This document shows, piece by piece, positions 46,804-55,950 of a stretch of DNA of 64,000 nucleotides. The translations under genes were made by a program, and so were the position numbers. The notes below the pieces were generated by a model. The model was not told where the DNA came from, did no database searches, and worked only from the letters and a program-made list of their open reading frames with translations. Numbering within the stretch: position 1 is the stretch's first letter; every line of letters begins with the position of its first letter. The stretch is from Dickeya aquatica (GTDB lineage Bacteria > Pseudomonadota > Gammaproteobacteria > Enterobacterales > Enterobacteriaceae), in NCBI RefSeq assembly GCF_900095885.1, contig NZ_LT615367.1, forward strand, positions 1,674,001 through 1,738,000. Direction: 5' to 3'.

Positions 46804-48642
46804 ATGTCACATTCTCATCACAGCAGCAGATAGCCGACTATTTTGACGCGTTGAACCGCGATTATCTGCATGTGCATCGCAATAAAGAAACCTTGTTCTG
46901 GCAGCGTTACATGGGCACCGGCGATGAGTCTGTCGGCGAGCGTTTTGCCGAAGCGGAAAGCGCCTGGAAGCGTTTTATTGCCAACCCGCAGCGGCTGGTG
47001 GAGCTGCGCGCGCACCTCGCCACGCTTGAGGCGCTGCCGCCCGGTGAACAGCAGCGCGAGCTGTTACACGGTTTAAACGGCTGTATCGTTTTTTTGACTG
47101 CAATGTCATTGAAGATGCCGAGGCGCAGGCGTTGATGGAGGAGATGGTCGCGGCTGAAAATGACCTGTTTAGTCGCCGCAAGCGCTATCAACCCTCGCAC
47201 ATCAATGAACAGGGAGAACGGGTGGCGGCGTCGCTGGGCGAGTTGCTGACCAATCAGGCCACCAACCCGAATGAGCAGCGCGGCAGAGCTCATATCAGGC
47301 ATTACGCGACCTTGAGTGCTGGCTGGTTCAGCATGGTTTCCCCGAGTTGGTGAGCCTGCGTAACCGCTTTGCCCGGCGTATGGGCTATCGCAATTTTTTT
47401 GACTACAAGGTGAATAAAACCGAGCGAATGACGCCGGAGCAACTGTTTGCCATTCTCGACAGCTTTGAGGCGCAAACCCGCGAAGCTAACTTGCGCAGTT
47501 ACGTGAGCTGGCGGCGGATAAAGGCGAGCAGGCGTTGCAGGCATGGAACGTGCGTACGCCAGCGCTGGCGACGTGACGCGAAAGCTTGACCCCTATTTGC
47601 CGTTTTCAGACTCGCTGACGCGCTGGGTCGAGAGCTTCAAACGCCTGCACATCAGTTTTAGCGGGGCGGAGATGCAGCTCGACTTGCTGGTGCCCCGGCA
47701 AATATGAAAACGGGTTTATGCACCAGCCGGTGCCGCCGTTTGTCCATAATGGCCAATGGCTGCCTGCCCAAATTAACTTCACCAGCCTGGCCCGGCCCGA
47801 TCAGGTCGGCAGCGGGGCTAAAGGCATCAATACGCTGTTTCATGAAGGCGGCCATGCGGCGCATTTTGCCAAATTCGCCAGAATGGCCCTGTTTTGCCCA
47901 GGAGTTTCCGCCAACGTCGATGGCGTATGCCGAAACGCAGTCAATGTTTTGCGACAGCCTGTTGCAGGATGCCGACTGGCTGAAACGTTATGCCCGCAAC
48001 CGGCAGGGCGAGCCGATACCCGATGCGCTGATTCAGGCCGATATCGCCTGCCGTCAGCCGATGCGCGCCTTTGATGAACGCCATATCCTGCTGGTGCCCT
48101 ACTTTGAGTGGCAGCTTATAGCATGGATGATGGGGCGCACGCCAGAGGCGATTTTGCAGCTGGCGCGCACCGTTGAGCAGCGCATTCTCGGTATTAATGG
48201 CAGCCCACGCCCGACCATGGCCATTCGCATTTGCTGTCAATGGAGCCGGCGTGCGCTTACCACGGTTATTTGCTGGCGATGATGGCGGTGGAGCAGACGC
48301 GCCATTTCTTCCTGCAACGCGATGGCTACCTGACGGATAACCCGGCGATAGGCCCGGACTTGATGCGCCATTACTGGCAGCCCGGCAATAGCCTGACCCA
48401 TGATGAGACGCTGCGCAGCCTGACCGGTGAAGGTTTAACCCGGACTATCTTGCCCGCGCCTGTAATTTGACGGTCGGGCAGGCCTGGCACGATGCGCAGC
48501 AGAGTATTGAAGCCGCCCGCTGCGCCCGCAGCCAGCGGCCGATTTCCCGCTTGATGCCCGCATTTGCATTGTCGATGGCGACCAGGTATTGGCTGATAAT
48601 GCGCTCGGTGATGAGCACATGTGCCAGCGCTTGCGCAGGTGA
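46804..48642 (+). pseudogene. M3-family metallopeptidase, broken by about ten frameshifts
   Basis: Reading across frames gives one continuous oligopeptidase-like protein. It begins MSHSH, then QQIADYFDALNRDYL, RFFDCNVIEDAEAQAL, ALRDLECWLVQHGFPELVSL, the zinc site FHEGGHAAHF at 47838-47867, FAQEFPPTSMAYAETQSMF, and a C-terminal LDARICIVDGDQ ending at TGA 48640-48642. The HExGH-type motif is intact. Frame changes are visible near 46820, 47088, 47290, 47500, 47565, 47697, 47870, 48225, 48440 and 48540, mostly next to short homopolymers. Between them the residues stay well conserved with no large deletion. That pattern suggests sequence error more than decay. Confidence 0.75.
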
Positions 48643-48901
48643 TTGAAGCAAGCTACCCGGCCAGTTCCTGACCCGCATCGCCAGACGCCACCCGCACGGT
48701 GGCGTCACCCCGTCTGATTTATCCTGCGGTGTTTATCAGCATTTCATATCGCTAAACCGGTACGGCTCTCTCGCGCCGGTGCGGCCTGCGCCTATACTGG
48801 TTTGGCAATACTCGCAGTGAAAGTGCCTGTTATTAAAAAAGTTTCACTTAACTGTCATCCGCACAGGATGATGCAGTTTCTTCTTTGTGACATAACATAT
48901 C

Positions 48902-50156
48902 ATGCGTTACTCTTCTGTGTTTATGGCCGTTGTCTGCGCACTGACGGCGGTACAGGTGCAAGCCGTTTCCCCGACCGACTCTCCGTTGCCGCAGGTGCAG
49001 TTGCTGCAAACCACCATGAGGCCAGCAACAGCGCGCCAGTGATTGAAATGCAGCAAAGGTGCAACAGTTGCTGCAAAAAGCGCTGCAAGGCAATGCGCCT
49101 AAACTGACCCGCGCGGTGCTGGATAAAGCGCCGGATCAGGGTGAACCACAGGGGGATATGGCCTGGCTGAAATCAACCGGTTATGTTTTCAACGCCAAAG
49201 ACCAGCAGCAGGCCAGTGTGAAACTGCTTGAAGGGTTTAAGGCGTTGCCGGATGCGGTGCTGAAAAAAATCTGGCAACGGTTGAGCGCATCAACCTTGAG
49301 GCGACCTTGCCATTGCGCCAGAAGGCGCTGATTGATGCAGAAAATACCCGTTACCTTTACGCCCTGGCCGAAGCGCTGGGGCCGAAACTGGGCAAGGCGT
49401 TTTTGGATGTCTACCAAAAAGGAGACATCGGTAAAGCGGCTGCATTGATTAAGGCGACCAACGTCAGCACCTCGATGGCGAAAAACACCTTTGATTACCC
49501 GCGCCCGTTCCGCCAGAAAGGGAACAGTATTCATCTGGTGGCGGATACCGCGGTTGTTATGGACAATGCGCGCTACACCGCATCCGGTGGTCATTCCCCA
49601 GCGGCCACACCAATGGCGGCTATAACGATGCGCTGTTGCTGGCGCAAATGCTGCCTGAGCGCTTCGTGCCGTTAATCGATCGCGCGCAACGTATGGCTAT
49701 TCCCGGCTGGTGCTGGGCGTGCACTATCCGCTGGATGTCATCGGCGGCGTATGGCGGCACAGCGCAGTGTGGCGCATTTCCTCAATGACCCGAAATACCG
49801 CGTGCTGTTTAATGAGGCCAAAACCCAGTTGCGCAGCGCACTGGAAAAAGCCTGTGGCACCACGCTTGCCGAGTGCGCCAAACCGCAAGGCAAGAATGAC
49901 CCGTACACCGACCCGGCGATGAAAACGTTCTATCGCTACACCATGACTATAACCTGCGGTGGCGAAAGTTCATGCCGACCGGTCACGGTGCCTGGAAGGC
50001 CCGTTGCCGCAATTAAGCGCCGCCCAGCGCCGCGCGTTGATGGCAAAAACCGCGATTGCCGACGGCTACCCGCTCTCGTCAGGTGGCACAGACGCTAACT
50101 TCTGGCAGCGCCTGAACCTGCATGATGCGGTGCTGGAGGGGAAAAAACGGCATTAA
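48902..50156 (+). pseudogene. PAP2/class A acid phosphatase-like gene, broken by frameshifts
   Basis: The pieces join into a secreted phosphatase. A signal peptide comes first (MRYSSVFMAVVCALTAVQVQ, then AVS). VQQLLQKALQGNAPKLTRAVLD and DVYQKGDIGKAAALIKAT follow, and then the PAP2 signature. The signature reads correctly only after a one-base shift near 49591 (GGSFPSGHTNGGYNDALLL). The second His motif is in LVLGVHYPLDVIGG. It ends FWQRLNLHDAVLEGKKRH. Frame changes are seen near 49010, 49050, 49270, 49591, 49690, 49750 and 49950. Active-site residues are preserved in the fragments. As with the upstream peptidase, sequence error is the simpler explanation, so the real gene may be intact. Confidence 0.7.
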
Positions 50157-50187
50157 TTCTCAATGATGAAACACTGAAACAGTAAAA

Positions 50188-50218
50188 CAGGAGAGGCGTG
50201 GGCCTCTCCTGTCGTTTT
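50188..50218. terminator. bidirectional terminator between phosphatase and FnIII genes
   Basis: CAGGAGAGGC (50188-50197) pairs perfectly with GCCTCTCCTG (50202-50211) around loop GTGG, followed by TCGTTTT on the plus strand. On the minus strand it is followed by TTTTACTGTTT, so it can serve both convergent genes. Confidence 0.8.
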
Positions 50219-51102
50219 CAGCGCTTGATGCTGACGTTATCAAAGCTGACGATACCACTGATGCCATGAGGGGCGCTGCCTGAGTGCGATGACAACGTCA
50301 GGCCGACGTAGAGCGTGTCTGGCATGTTTTGATTGATCTGCTTATTTAGCAGACTCCAGTTCACCCCATCGTATGACACCTGCGAAATAAAGGCGTTGCC
50401 GTCACGGGTCAGGCGTAGCCAGAGCGGTTGGCTGCCGTCGTCTGACTTGGCGAAGCGGCCTTTACTGCCGGTGGCGCTGCCATCGCGGCTACGCCACTGT
50501 GACATCGCCCCGGCGGCGGCGGTGTAACCGCTCAGGACATACGCGCTGTTGGCGCTCAGGGCGCTGCGCATCATGATGCCGGTTTTGGCATCCGGTGCGC
50601 TGTAGCGCAGGTCTATCAGGCGGGCGGTGAGGCTGCCGTCGCCTTTCAGCGTCTGGTAGACAAAGTAGGTGTTATCCTCCGCGCTCCACATCTCACCATT
50701 CTGCGCTTCCAGCGTTAGCACGCCGTTCTCTTCATGGCTTTTGCCTGCGTGCGCCGGTTTGCCGATATCCTGGGTTTTCCAGGCCTCGTCTGGTGCCTGT
50801 GCGGGCAGCGTGGTGACACTGACCACATTGGAGTAGGCAGAATCACCGGCCTGATTGTAGGCCTTCACCCGGAATGCGTAAGTGGTGGCCGGGGCGAGCG
50901 TGCCAATCTCAATCGAGGTGCTGCCCGGTGGCAGCGATTCGGCGCTGGTGTAGGCCTCACCGGCGGCATAGTCTTTCGCTACCGTACCGTCAGCGCCTTC
51001 TTCAAAGTGACCGGCATACGAGTATTCCACAATAAAGCCTCGCTCGTTATCTGAGCAATCCAGCCAGTCAAGCTGCACCACGGAGCCTGACGTGACAGCA
51101 GC
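50218..51102 (-). CDS. fibronectin type III / laminin-G-like protein, 5' truncated
   Basis: The open frame covers the last roughly 290 residues of a larger protein. A fibronectin III domain comes first (NLNAAVTSGSVVQLDWLD through LAPATTYAFRVKAYNQ and YSNVVSVTTL). A DUF1349/laminin-G-like beta domain follows from about 50800 to the end, with GIMMRSALS, WLRLTRDGNAFISQVSYDGVNW and GLTLSSHSG. Such C-terminal pairs occur in secreted carbohydrate-active or adhesive proteins. The frame has no valid start: homology to a fibronectin domain stops near 51102, where ppiD sequence begins on the other strand. No frameshifts are seen within it. The function of the whole protein is unknown. Confidence 0.7.
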   Translation of the reverse strand, partial: AAVTSGSVVQLDWLDCSDNERGFIVEYSYAGHFEEGADGTVAKDYAAGEAYTSAESLPPGSTSIEIGTLAPATTYAFRVKAYNQAGDSAYSNVVSVTTLPAQAPDEAWKTQDIGKPAHAGKSHEENGVLTLEAQNGEMWSAEDNTYFVYQTLKGDGSLTARLIDLRYSAPDAKTGIMMRSALSANSAYVLSGYTAAAGAMSQWRSRDGSATGSKGRFAKSDDGSQPLWLRLTRDGNAFISQVSYDGVNWSLLNKQINQNMPDTLYVGLTLSSHSGSAPHGISGIVSFDNVSIKR

Positions 51103-51908
51103 GTTCAGGTTCAGCGGGTGAAAGGGCTGGATGAAGTGCGATCGGCGCTGGCGGAAAAAAGTGAAGCGTGAGAAAGCGTTAGACGCATTTTATGCCCTAC
51201 AGCAGAAAATTAGCGAAGCGGCAGTAATGATAATGAATCACTGGCTTCTGCAGAGAAGGTTGCGAATGTGAAAGCGCAACAGACTGACTGGTTTAACCGG
51301 GATAATGTACCCGCCGCGCTTAATTTCCAGCCGGTCACACAGGCTGTTTTGCGGTTCGCTGGTCGGTGACAACGGTACTCCCGGCAGTAACTCGATGTGA
51401 TTAGCGTTTGACGGTGATAGAGCGTTTGTCTTGCGTGTTGCAGAGCATAAACCGCAAACAACTCAGCCTATTGAGCAGGTTCGCGATCAGGTTTTGCAGG
51501 CGTTGAAACGTCAGAAAGCAGAGCAGCAGGCGACGGTTGATGCAGAGAAAATTCTGGCGGATTTGAAGCAGGGTAAGAGTGATAGTCTGGCGGCTGCCGG
51601 TTGAGCTTTAGCGCGGCGAAAGTGCTTTCTTCCGTCACTCAGAGTGACGCGCTGGGGCAGACCGTGTTCTCCATGCCACAGCCGAAAAAGGATAAACCTG
51701 CTTATGCCGTGGCGCGAGACCAGGAGGGTAAATGTGGTTTTGGTTGCGCTTGATGAGATTAAAGCATGCCTTATCCGACGATCAGAAAAAACAGTTTGGC
51801 AACCAGCTTGAGCAGACCTCAATGGGTGCCCTGTTTGATACGTTGTTAGGCAGCCTGCGTACTCAGGCAAAGATCAAGTACGGCAGCGCAGCGCAGGAAG
51901 TGCAATAA
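51103..51908 (+). pseudogene. ppiD: ppiD C-terminal fragment, frameshifted
   Basis: Joined across frames, the segment encodes the last roughly 265 residues of the periplasmic chaperone PpiD. Blocks include VKGLDEVRSAL, KALDAFYALQQKISEAA, LVGDNGTPGSNS, ISVDGDRAFVLRVAEHKP, KAEQQATVDAEKILADLKQGK, KDKPAYAVARDQEGN and VVLVALDEIK. It ends AKIKYGSAAQEVQ at TAA 51906-51908. The N-terminal membrane anchor and most of the chaperone are missing. The fragment starts abruptly at a GTTCAGGTTCAG duplication next to the truncated FnIII gene. Frame changes occur near 51160, 51215, 51345, 51395 and 51760. It is followed by its terminator and ybaV, the normal neighbour. Confidence 0.75.
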
Positions 51909-51942
51909 GCTTCGCAAAATTTTGCAACCAGCTGTAACACCC

Positions 51943-51965
51943 AAAGGCCGCTTTCGCGGCCTTTT
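51943..51965 (+). terminator. Rho-independent terminator after ppiD
   Basis: AAGGCCGC (51944-51951) pairs with GCGGCCTT (51956-51963) around loop TTTC and merges into a TTTT run. It lies 35 bp after the ppiD stop. Confidence 0.85.
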
Positions 51966-52045
51966 CCACTTTCCTGTTTGCTGTTTGTCGTCTGTGGCTG
52001 GCTCGGGCATTGTAGCCGTGCTGTCAAACACAAGGAGGATACAGC

Positions 52046-52144
52046 ATGAAAAAATCAGGAATTAAAGCGTTATGTCTGATTGTTGGCATGAGTCTGGCCG
52101 GTATTTCTAACGCGCTATGTAGCGTGGCGAAATTTTTCGCATAG
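52046..52144 (+). pseudogene. ybaV: ybaV (ComEA/helix-hairpin-helix family) N-terminal fragment, cut by prophage
   Basis: AAGGAGG precedes ATG 52046. The first 24 codons (MKKSGIKALCLIVGMSLAGI, then SNAL) match the signal peptide of E. coli YbaV (MKHGIKALLI...), the gene that follows ppiD. At 52118 the similarity stops and the frame runs into phage-end sequence, ending at TAG 52142-52144. The helix-hairpin-helix DNA-binding domain is lost or lies beyond the left end of the prophage, outside the window. Confidence 0.75.
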
Positions 52145-52170
52145 ATTTGCAATAGATTTTACACAGCGCG

Positions 52171-52191
52171 AAGGCGCAGATATTGCGCCTT
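52171..52191 (+). other. hairpin near the prophage right end
   Basis: AAGGCGCA (52171-52178) pairs with TGCGCCTT (52184-52191) around GATAT and is followed by TTGC. It lies 30 bp beyond the mom stop and may end mom transcription or belong to the transposase-binding end. Confidence 0.5.
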
Positions 52192-52220
52192 TTGCATTAT
52201 GTAAAACCTTTCGCCGCCTT

Positions 52221-52922
52221 TTAGTTTGTGATTTTCGGGTATGGCTGGATATTAAACAACTTTGTGTTTAGTCTCTTTCTCGCCCGCTTGTTTAGAAACC
52301 TGATATACCGAAACTGCCGGAAGCGATGCGCTGTAGCTCGCTCTTTGTTCTCTCTTAGATATTCACCTCTAGTGCCGCCGCGCTTAATCGCATTCATTGC
52401 AATAGAGTGATAAAACTCACCATCTAACTCATAAAACGTTGAGTAGTGACTGCCGATATATTCAAAATTTGATGCCTGATAGACAACCCCGGAACGGCCA
52501 CAGCGCTCATCAGCAAATGTCTGAACCCATTGAACGCCGGGGTGTAGGAGCTTGATGGTTTTTAGAGAGTAGCTGATCGCTCTTGATTCTGAATTGCGCG
52601 GCATGCAGTCATGTAGCCACATTCTATTTAGCTCCATGTACTCTTTGTTTCCTGTTCCTTCGACGACACGTTTGCCGCTTGCTGGGTTTAGCGCATACCC
52701 CCACTGCAATACGCCAACGATATCTCGCCCGGAAAATACCCCAAGATGCAAATATGAATTATTAACAAACCTGCCTGAATAATGCTTGTTAACAACAATG
52801 GCTCGAGCCAGCCAGGCTGGGATTGTTTCAACCCGCAGTTCCGGTGAGCCATACCCGACAATAGAGCCGTTGTATTTTATGATATCTGGCTTGATTAATA
52901 CGCGCGACGTAAACTTCTTCAT
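52221..52922 (-). CDS. mom: Mom-like DNA adenine-modification protein
   Basis: Mom is a GNAT-fold phage protein that converts adenine in DNA to N6-(carbamoylmethyl)adenine, protecting phage DNA from host restriction. The 233-residue product has the blocks I associate with Mu Mom: [22 protein letters not shown] and [20 protein letters not shown] as two adjacent runs, then [34 protein letters not shown] and a basic C-terminal tail. The start at 52922 gives a length close to Mu Mom. An in-frame ATG at 52991 would add 23 residues. Neither has a good ribosome site, which agrees with the known need for translational activation. No com gene precedes it: only 35 bp separate the longer frame from the fibre assembly gene. 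It is the last gene before the phage end, as in Mu. Confidence 0.82.
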   Translation of the reverse strand: MKKFTSRVLIKPDIIKYNGSIVGYGSPELRVETIPAWLARAIVVNKHYSGRFVNNSYLHLGVFSGRDIVGVLQWGYALNPASGKRVVEGTGNKEYMELNRMWLHDCMPRNSESRAISYSLKTIKLLHPGVQWVQTFADERCGRSGVVYQASNFEYIGSHYSTFYELDGEFYHSIAMNAIKRGGTRGEYLRENKERATAHRFRQFRYIRFLNKRARKRLNTKLFNIQPYPKITN

Positions 52923-52990
52923 CTTTATAAGGCACCAATACGATCGATTTAACAGATCAATATTCAAATATTGATTATCAAATACGATCA
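52923..52990 (-). promoter_or_regulatory. mom upstream region with three GATC sites and a palindrome
   Basis: GATC occurs at 52942-52945, 52955-52958 and 52986-52989. Between them lies ATCAATATTCAAATATTGAT (52956-52975), with 9-bp arms around a two-base centre. In Mu, methylation of three GATC sites by Dam blocks OxyR repression of mom. The arrangement here suggests a similar switch, provided translation starts at 52922 rather than 52991. Confidence 0.45.
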
Positions 52991-53026
52991 TATGGGTGGC
53001 GGGCTCAGAATGTCATATGACCTCGT

Positions 53027-53632
53027 TCAGTGTGCTGGTTCCGTCGGCCAGTCGATATCCGGTGCGGCGGCAGTGTTAATGCGACCTAATTGCACCAGAT
53101 AGATTTTCCACTCTTTCAGTAAGCGCGTTTCCGTCTCTGTCGCCATCGCCAGTTCTTCGGCATAGGTCAGCTCGCTGATGCGCTCACGGGCGGCCTGCCG
53201 CCGTGCATCAAGGTCGCGCTGCGCCGCCAGTACCGTTGTGGCGTGCTGCGCCGCCGTATCCGTCACCCACGTATCGTCTTGCCAGCGGTCAAACTCACCG
53301 GATGGCGGCAACAACGTCAGGTGTTCCGGCAAATCACCGAGCGTGTCAATCACCTGCGGCTGGCGGGTGCGGGTGTCATACGCCGTTTGACCGCGAAAGT
53401 CCGCCACCACCTCCCAGCGCAACCCATCGGCAGCGCGCCGCACTGCCTGCCCGGTCGCTACATCGGCTGGTGGCGCATCGGCATAGCTGTGTGCGGGCAC
53501 GCCCGGTATCAGGTACTCATCGCTGCTGCCGTTATATTCGCCGGTTTGCGTATCAGCGTGATAAACCGTCAGCCAGCCAGTGTTTGACGCCAGTCCATTT
53601 TCGCCTAATACAGCGATTTCATTGGTTTGCAT
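53027..53632 (-). CDS. phage tail fibre assembly protein (Tfa family)
   Basis: This 201-residue protein starts MQTNEIAVLGENGLASNTGW and belongs to the caudoviral tail fibre assembly chaperones (Mu gpU, lambda Tfa). The C-terminal part ARRQAARERISELTYAEELA, with KEWKIYLVQLGRINT and the final DIDWPTEP, is the diagnostic chaperone domain. It helps fold and trimerise the adjacent tail fibre. Its ATG overlaps the TAA that would end the full-length fibre reading frame (TAATG), so fibre and chaperone were coupled. Confidence 0.88.
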   Translation of the reverse strand: MQTNEIAVLGENGLASNTGWLTVYHADTQTGEYNGSSDEYLIPGVPAHSYADAPPADVATGQAVRRAADGLRWEVVADFRGQTAYDTRTRQPQVIDTLGDLPEHLTLLPPSGEFDRWQDDTWVTDTAAQHATTVLAAQRDLDARRQAARERISELTYAEELAMATETETRLLKEWKIYLVQLGRINTAAAPDIDWPTEPAH

Positions 53633-53717
53633 TATGCGGCCCTCACGATGTAGTTAAATGCAACGTTGCGGGGGCGGGTTTCAGATGATACGCGCGGCTG
53701 GCCGCCAGAGATCGCCC

Positions 53718-54329
53718 TTATCGATATACGCCAATCAAATCCCCGCCACCACTAAACGCCCCGCCACCGTCGATGATTGGTAAATTCCCGCCGCTCGCCG
53801 CCTGCCCCGAGTAGCGCATATCGCCATGTCCGTGGTTCTGAATAGCGTCGCCCTGCGCTGACATCAATCCACGCCCCATATCTACCCCGCGTCCATCATC
53901 CCAGCCGCGAATAAACTCGCCGCGCAAATCTGGCAATACGCCAGACTGATACAGCGCCGCCAGCCTGGGATAGAGCGTTTTGTCAAACGCCTGTCCATTA
54001 CATTTCAGCCAGCCTGCGGGCGCGCTAGCCTGCGGCCACGGCAGCGGGATGCCTGCGATATCTGCGATATCCAGTTTCTGAGTCAAGCCGGTTAATTTTG
54101 CATAACGCCAGTCCAGAGCCATCATCAGTTGCGTTGTCGATGATCCGTCTGCATTGATGCCTGCAAACCCCAGCAGTGTCAGCAATTCACTTTGAATGCT
54201 GCGAACAGCGCCTTGCATACTATTCATGTATGCGGCATCTACAATTGTTCCCTCTTCGCCGGTAACTTTATTCTCATCATAAAACGCACCGTCTGACGAC
54301 TGCGTCGTGACAGGAATTAGCGGCTTCAT
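53718..54329 (-). CDS. phage tail fibre protein, C-terminus cut by a frameshift
   Basis: This is a 203-residue short tail fibre of collar type. The N-terminus (MKPLIPVTTQSSDGAFYDEN) matches P2/Mu fibre adapters. IPLPWPQASAPAGWLKCNGQ and LPDLRGEFIRGWDDGRG form the phage collar domain. The frame stops at 53718 after GGGDLIGVYR. A one-base shift continues for about 28 codons (AISGGQPRVSSETRPRNVAF and NYIVRAA) to a TAA overlapping the next gene's ATG at 53632. That ending is the standard fibre C-terminus. The gene was therefore longer, and the shift removes the receptor-binding tip. Confidence 0.85.
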   Translation of the reverse strand: MKPLIPVTTQSSDGAFYDENKVTGEEGTIVDAAYMNSMQGAVRSIQSELLTLLGFAGINADGSSTTQLMMALDWRYAKLTGLTQKLDIADIAGIPLPWPQASAPAGWLKCNGQAFDKTLYPRLAALYQSGVLPDLRGEFIRGWDDGRGVDMGRGLMSAQGDAIQNHGHGDMRYSGQAASGGNLPIIDGGGAFSGGGDLIGVYR

Positions 54330-54892
54330 TTGGCCTCCGTATAATTAAAAACGCACAGTGTGTGTGCAGGTTTCAGCTCGTTAAATACAGATTCAATAAC
54401 AGCGTCCCGCGATGACATTAATCGCTCACCGCAACGACTAATGCCTGTTCTGAAATAGTATTTTTTGACCGAGGATGACCCGACATTGACGCGCCAGACA
54501 AATCGGATGTTCGTCGATGCCAGACGCTGCCCGCAGCGACTGACTCCACACCGAAACGGCATGAGCTCATCAATCGTGATGTCGTACCCCATTTTCTTAG
54601 CAAGCCCCGTGAAGTACGGAATGCTTAGGCCACCCGTCTCAGCGACTTTTATCAGAACATCTTCCAGGCGCTGCTGATACGACAGCCCAACCGCAGGAGC
54701 GATGCCGAGAACGCGCTCCCAGTCCGAAAGCAGCCCGTTTGCACGCAGCGGGGTGACTGCGCCTAATACGTCGTTTGCCCGTGCCTTTGTTGCAGATAGC
54801 GCATCGCCTTCCGCAGTTAATTCGGTGGATAATTGCTCGGCATTGGGGCTATATGAAACTGGAGGTAACAATAATGACAGCAACTCTTTCAT
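54326..54892 (-). CDS. YmfQ/DUF2313-family baseplate protein (Mu gp48 equivalent)
   Basis: This 188-residue protein starts at ATG 54892 (MKELLSLLLPPVSYSPNAEQ), overlapping the stop of the J-like gene by four bases. DUF2313 proteins connect the baseplate wedge to the tail fibre in Mu-like phages. RANGLLSDWERVLGI and RLEDVLIKVAETGGLSIPYF are typical. The C-terminal CGVSRCGQRL and GISRCGERL repeats are a known Cys-containing feature of the family. The end overlaps the fibre start (ATGA). Confidence 0.85.
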   Translation of the reverse strand: MKELLSLLLPPVSYSPNAEQLSTELTAEGDALSATKARANDVLGAVTPLRANGLLSDWERVLGIAPAVGLSYQQRLEDVLIKVAETGGLSIPYFTGLAKKMGYDITIDELMPFRCGVSRCGQRLASTNIRFVWRVNVGSSSVKKYYFRTGISRCGERLMSSRDAVIESVFNELKPAHTLCVFNYTEAK

Positions 54893-55950
54893 AGCATCGC
54901 CACTGTGATATTTCCGGCTCGCAGCCACTCAACAATATTGTTATTTACTGTCGCCGCAATATTACCGGCCGGGCTGACTATAGCGCGGTCAACAACACCG
55001 CCGATTTGCGATATCAGCATCTCAGCCTGACTTCGAATAAATGATTCGCCCGGCTCCAGCGTGTTAAAATAACTCGTCAACGCATCGCGAATATTTTGCG
55101 TAACAGCTTGCACGGTTACGCCACTGACGCTAATTGCGACGGAAATATCAACATTCTTGGGGGTCGGCGCTAATATCATTGTGCTTTTTGCTGTGACCGG
55201 CCTGACGTCGTCGATATACGCCTGCACCTTGTTAATAATTTCAGCGCTCGGCAGCCCGCTGGCTGACGTGATTACCACATCAACAGTTCCCAGCCCCCGC
55301 CGCAGCGGATAAACGTATGCCGCGCTAACGCCGTCAACACTCATTGCCCAGCGTCTGTAATCGTATTTATTGCCACCGGCAGGCGGCCGCCGAATCACAT
55401 CGAGCAGGCGGGCGAGCATCTCAGCATCCGTCTCCCGTTCCGTGCCGCCTGCCATCAAACCTATTGTGACAACACTATCGAACCCTGGCGGCGTGCTGGT
55501 AAATGTCCCTGTAACTGCCGCTGTTGTATTGCCTGCCGTGCCAGCAAGAGAGGGGACGGCAGCGACGCTAAACTTACCGTCAGCGCCTACAGTTACAGCC
55601 TGCGTTGTTGTATACGACAGAGAGCCACGATTTATCGTGCGCCCCACTGCTGACGTCGCGCCGGGTTCACCTGTTCCTGAAATAAATCCTGATGCTGTCG
55701 TTTGTGCCTTGCGCGTTATATTCCGCAGCCGGCAGTGCCATTCGAGATATTCTGTATCCGCCGTGTCAGGAAAAATCTGCCGGACTATCCAGGCTTGATG
55801 ACGATATAATCCTGTAATAACACTCGCGACCGACGACGCACGGATATAAAAATCAGAGTCCTCAGACACGTCAGCCGATGGCAATAAATTTTTAATATCC
55901 GCCAGGATTTTTGCGCGCGTCTCATCAAACGAATCTGTCACGAACGCCAT
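54889..55950 (-). CDS. baseplate J-like protein (Mu gp47 equivalent)
   Basis: This 353-residue baseplate wedge protein has YLEWHCRLRNITRKAQTTASG-like text (YLEWHCRLRNITRKAQT), GGTERETDAEMLARLLDVIRRPPAGG and VDVVITSASGLPSAEIINKV. These are signatures of the J-like/gp47 family. It bridges hub and wedge in the contractile baseplate. It begins one base after the W-like gene and ends with an ATGA overlap into the next gene, giving a tightly coupled baseplate operon. Confidence 0.92.
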   Translation of the reverse strand: MAFVTDSFDETRAKILADIKNLLPSADVSEDSDFYIRASSVASVITGLYRHQAWIVRQIFPDTADTEYLEWHCRLRNITRKAQTTASGFISGTGEPGATSAVGRTINRGSLSYTTTQAVTVGADGKFSVAAVPSLAGTAGNTTAAVTGTFTSTPPGFDSVVTIGLMAGGTERETDAEMLARLLDVIRRPPAGGNKYDYRRWAMSVDGVSAAYVYPLRRGLGTVDVVITSASGLPSAEIINKVQAYIDDVRPVTAKSTMILAPTPKNVDISVAISVSGVTVQAVTQNIRDALTSYFNTLEPGESFIRSQAEMLISQIGGVVDRAIVSPAGNIAATVNNNIVEWLRAGNITVAML

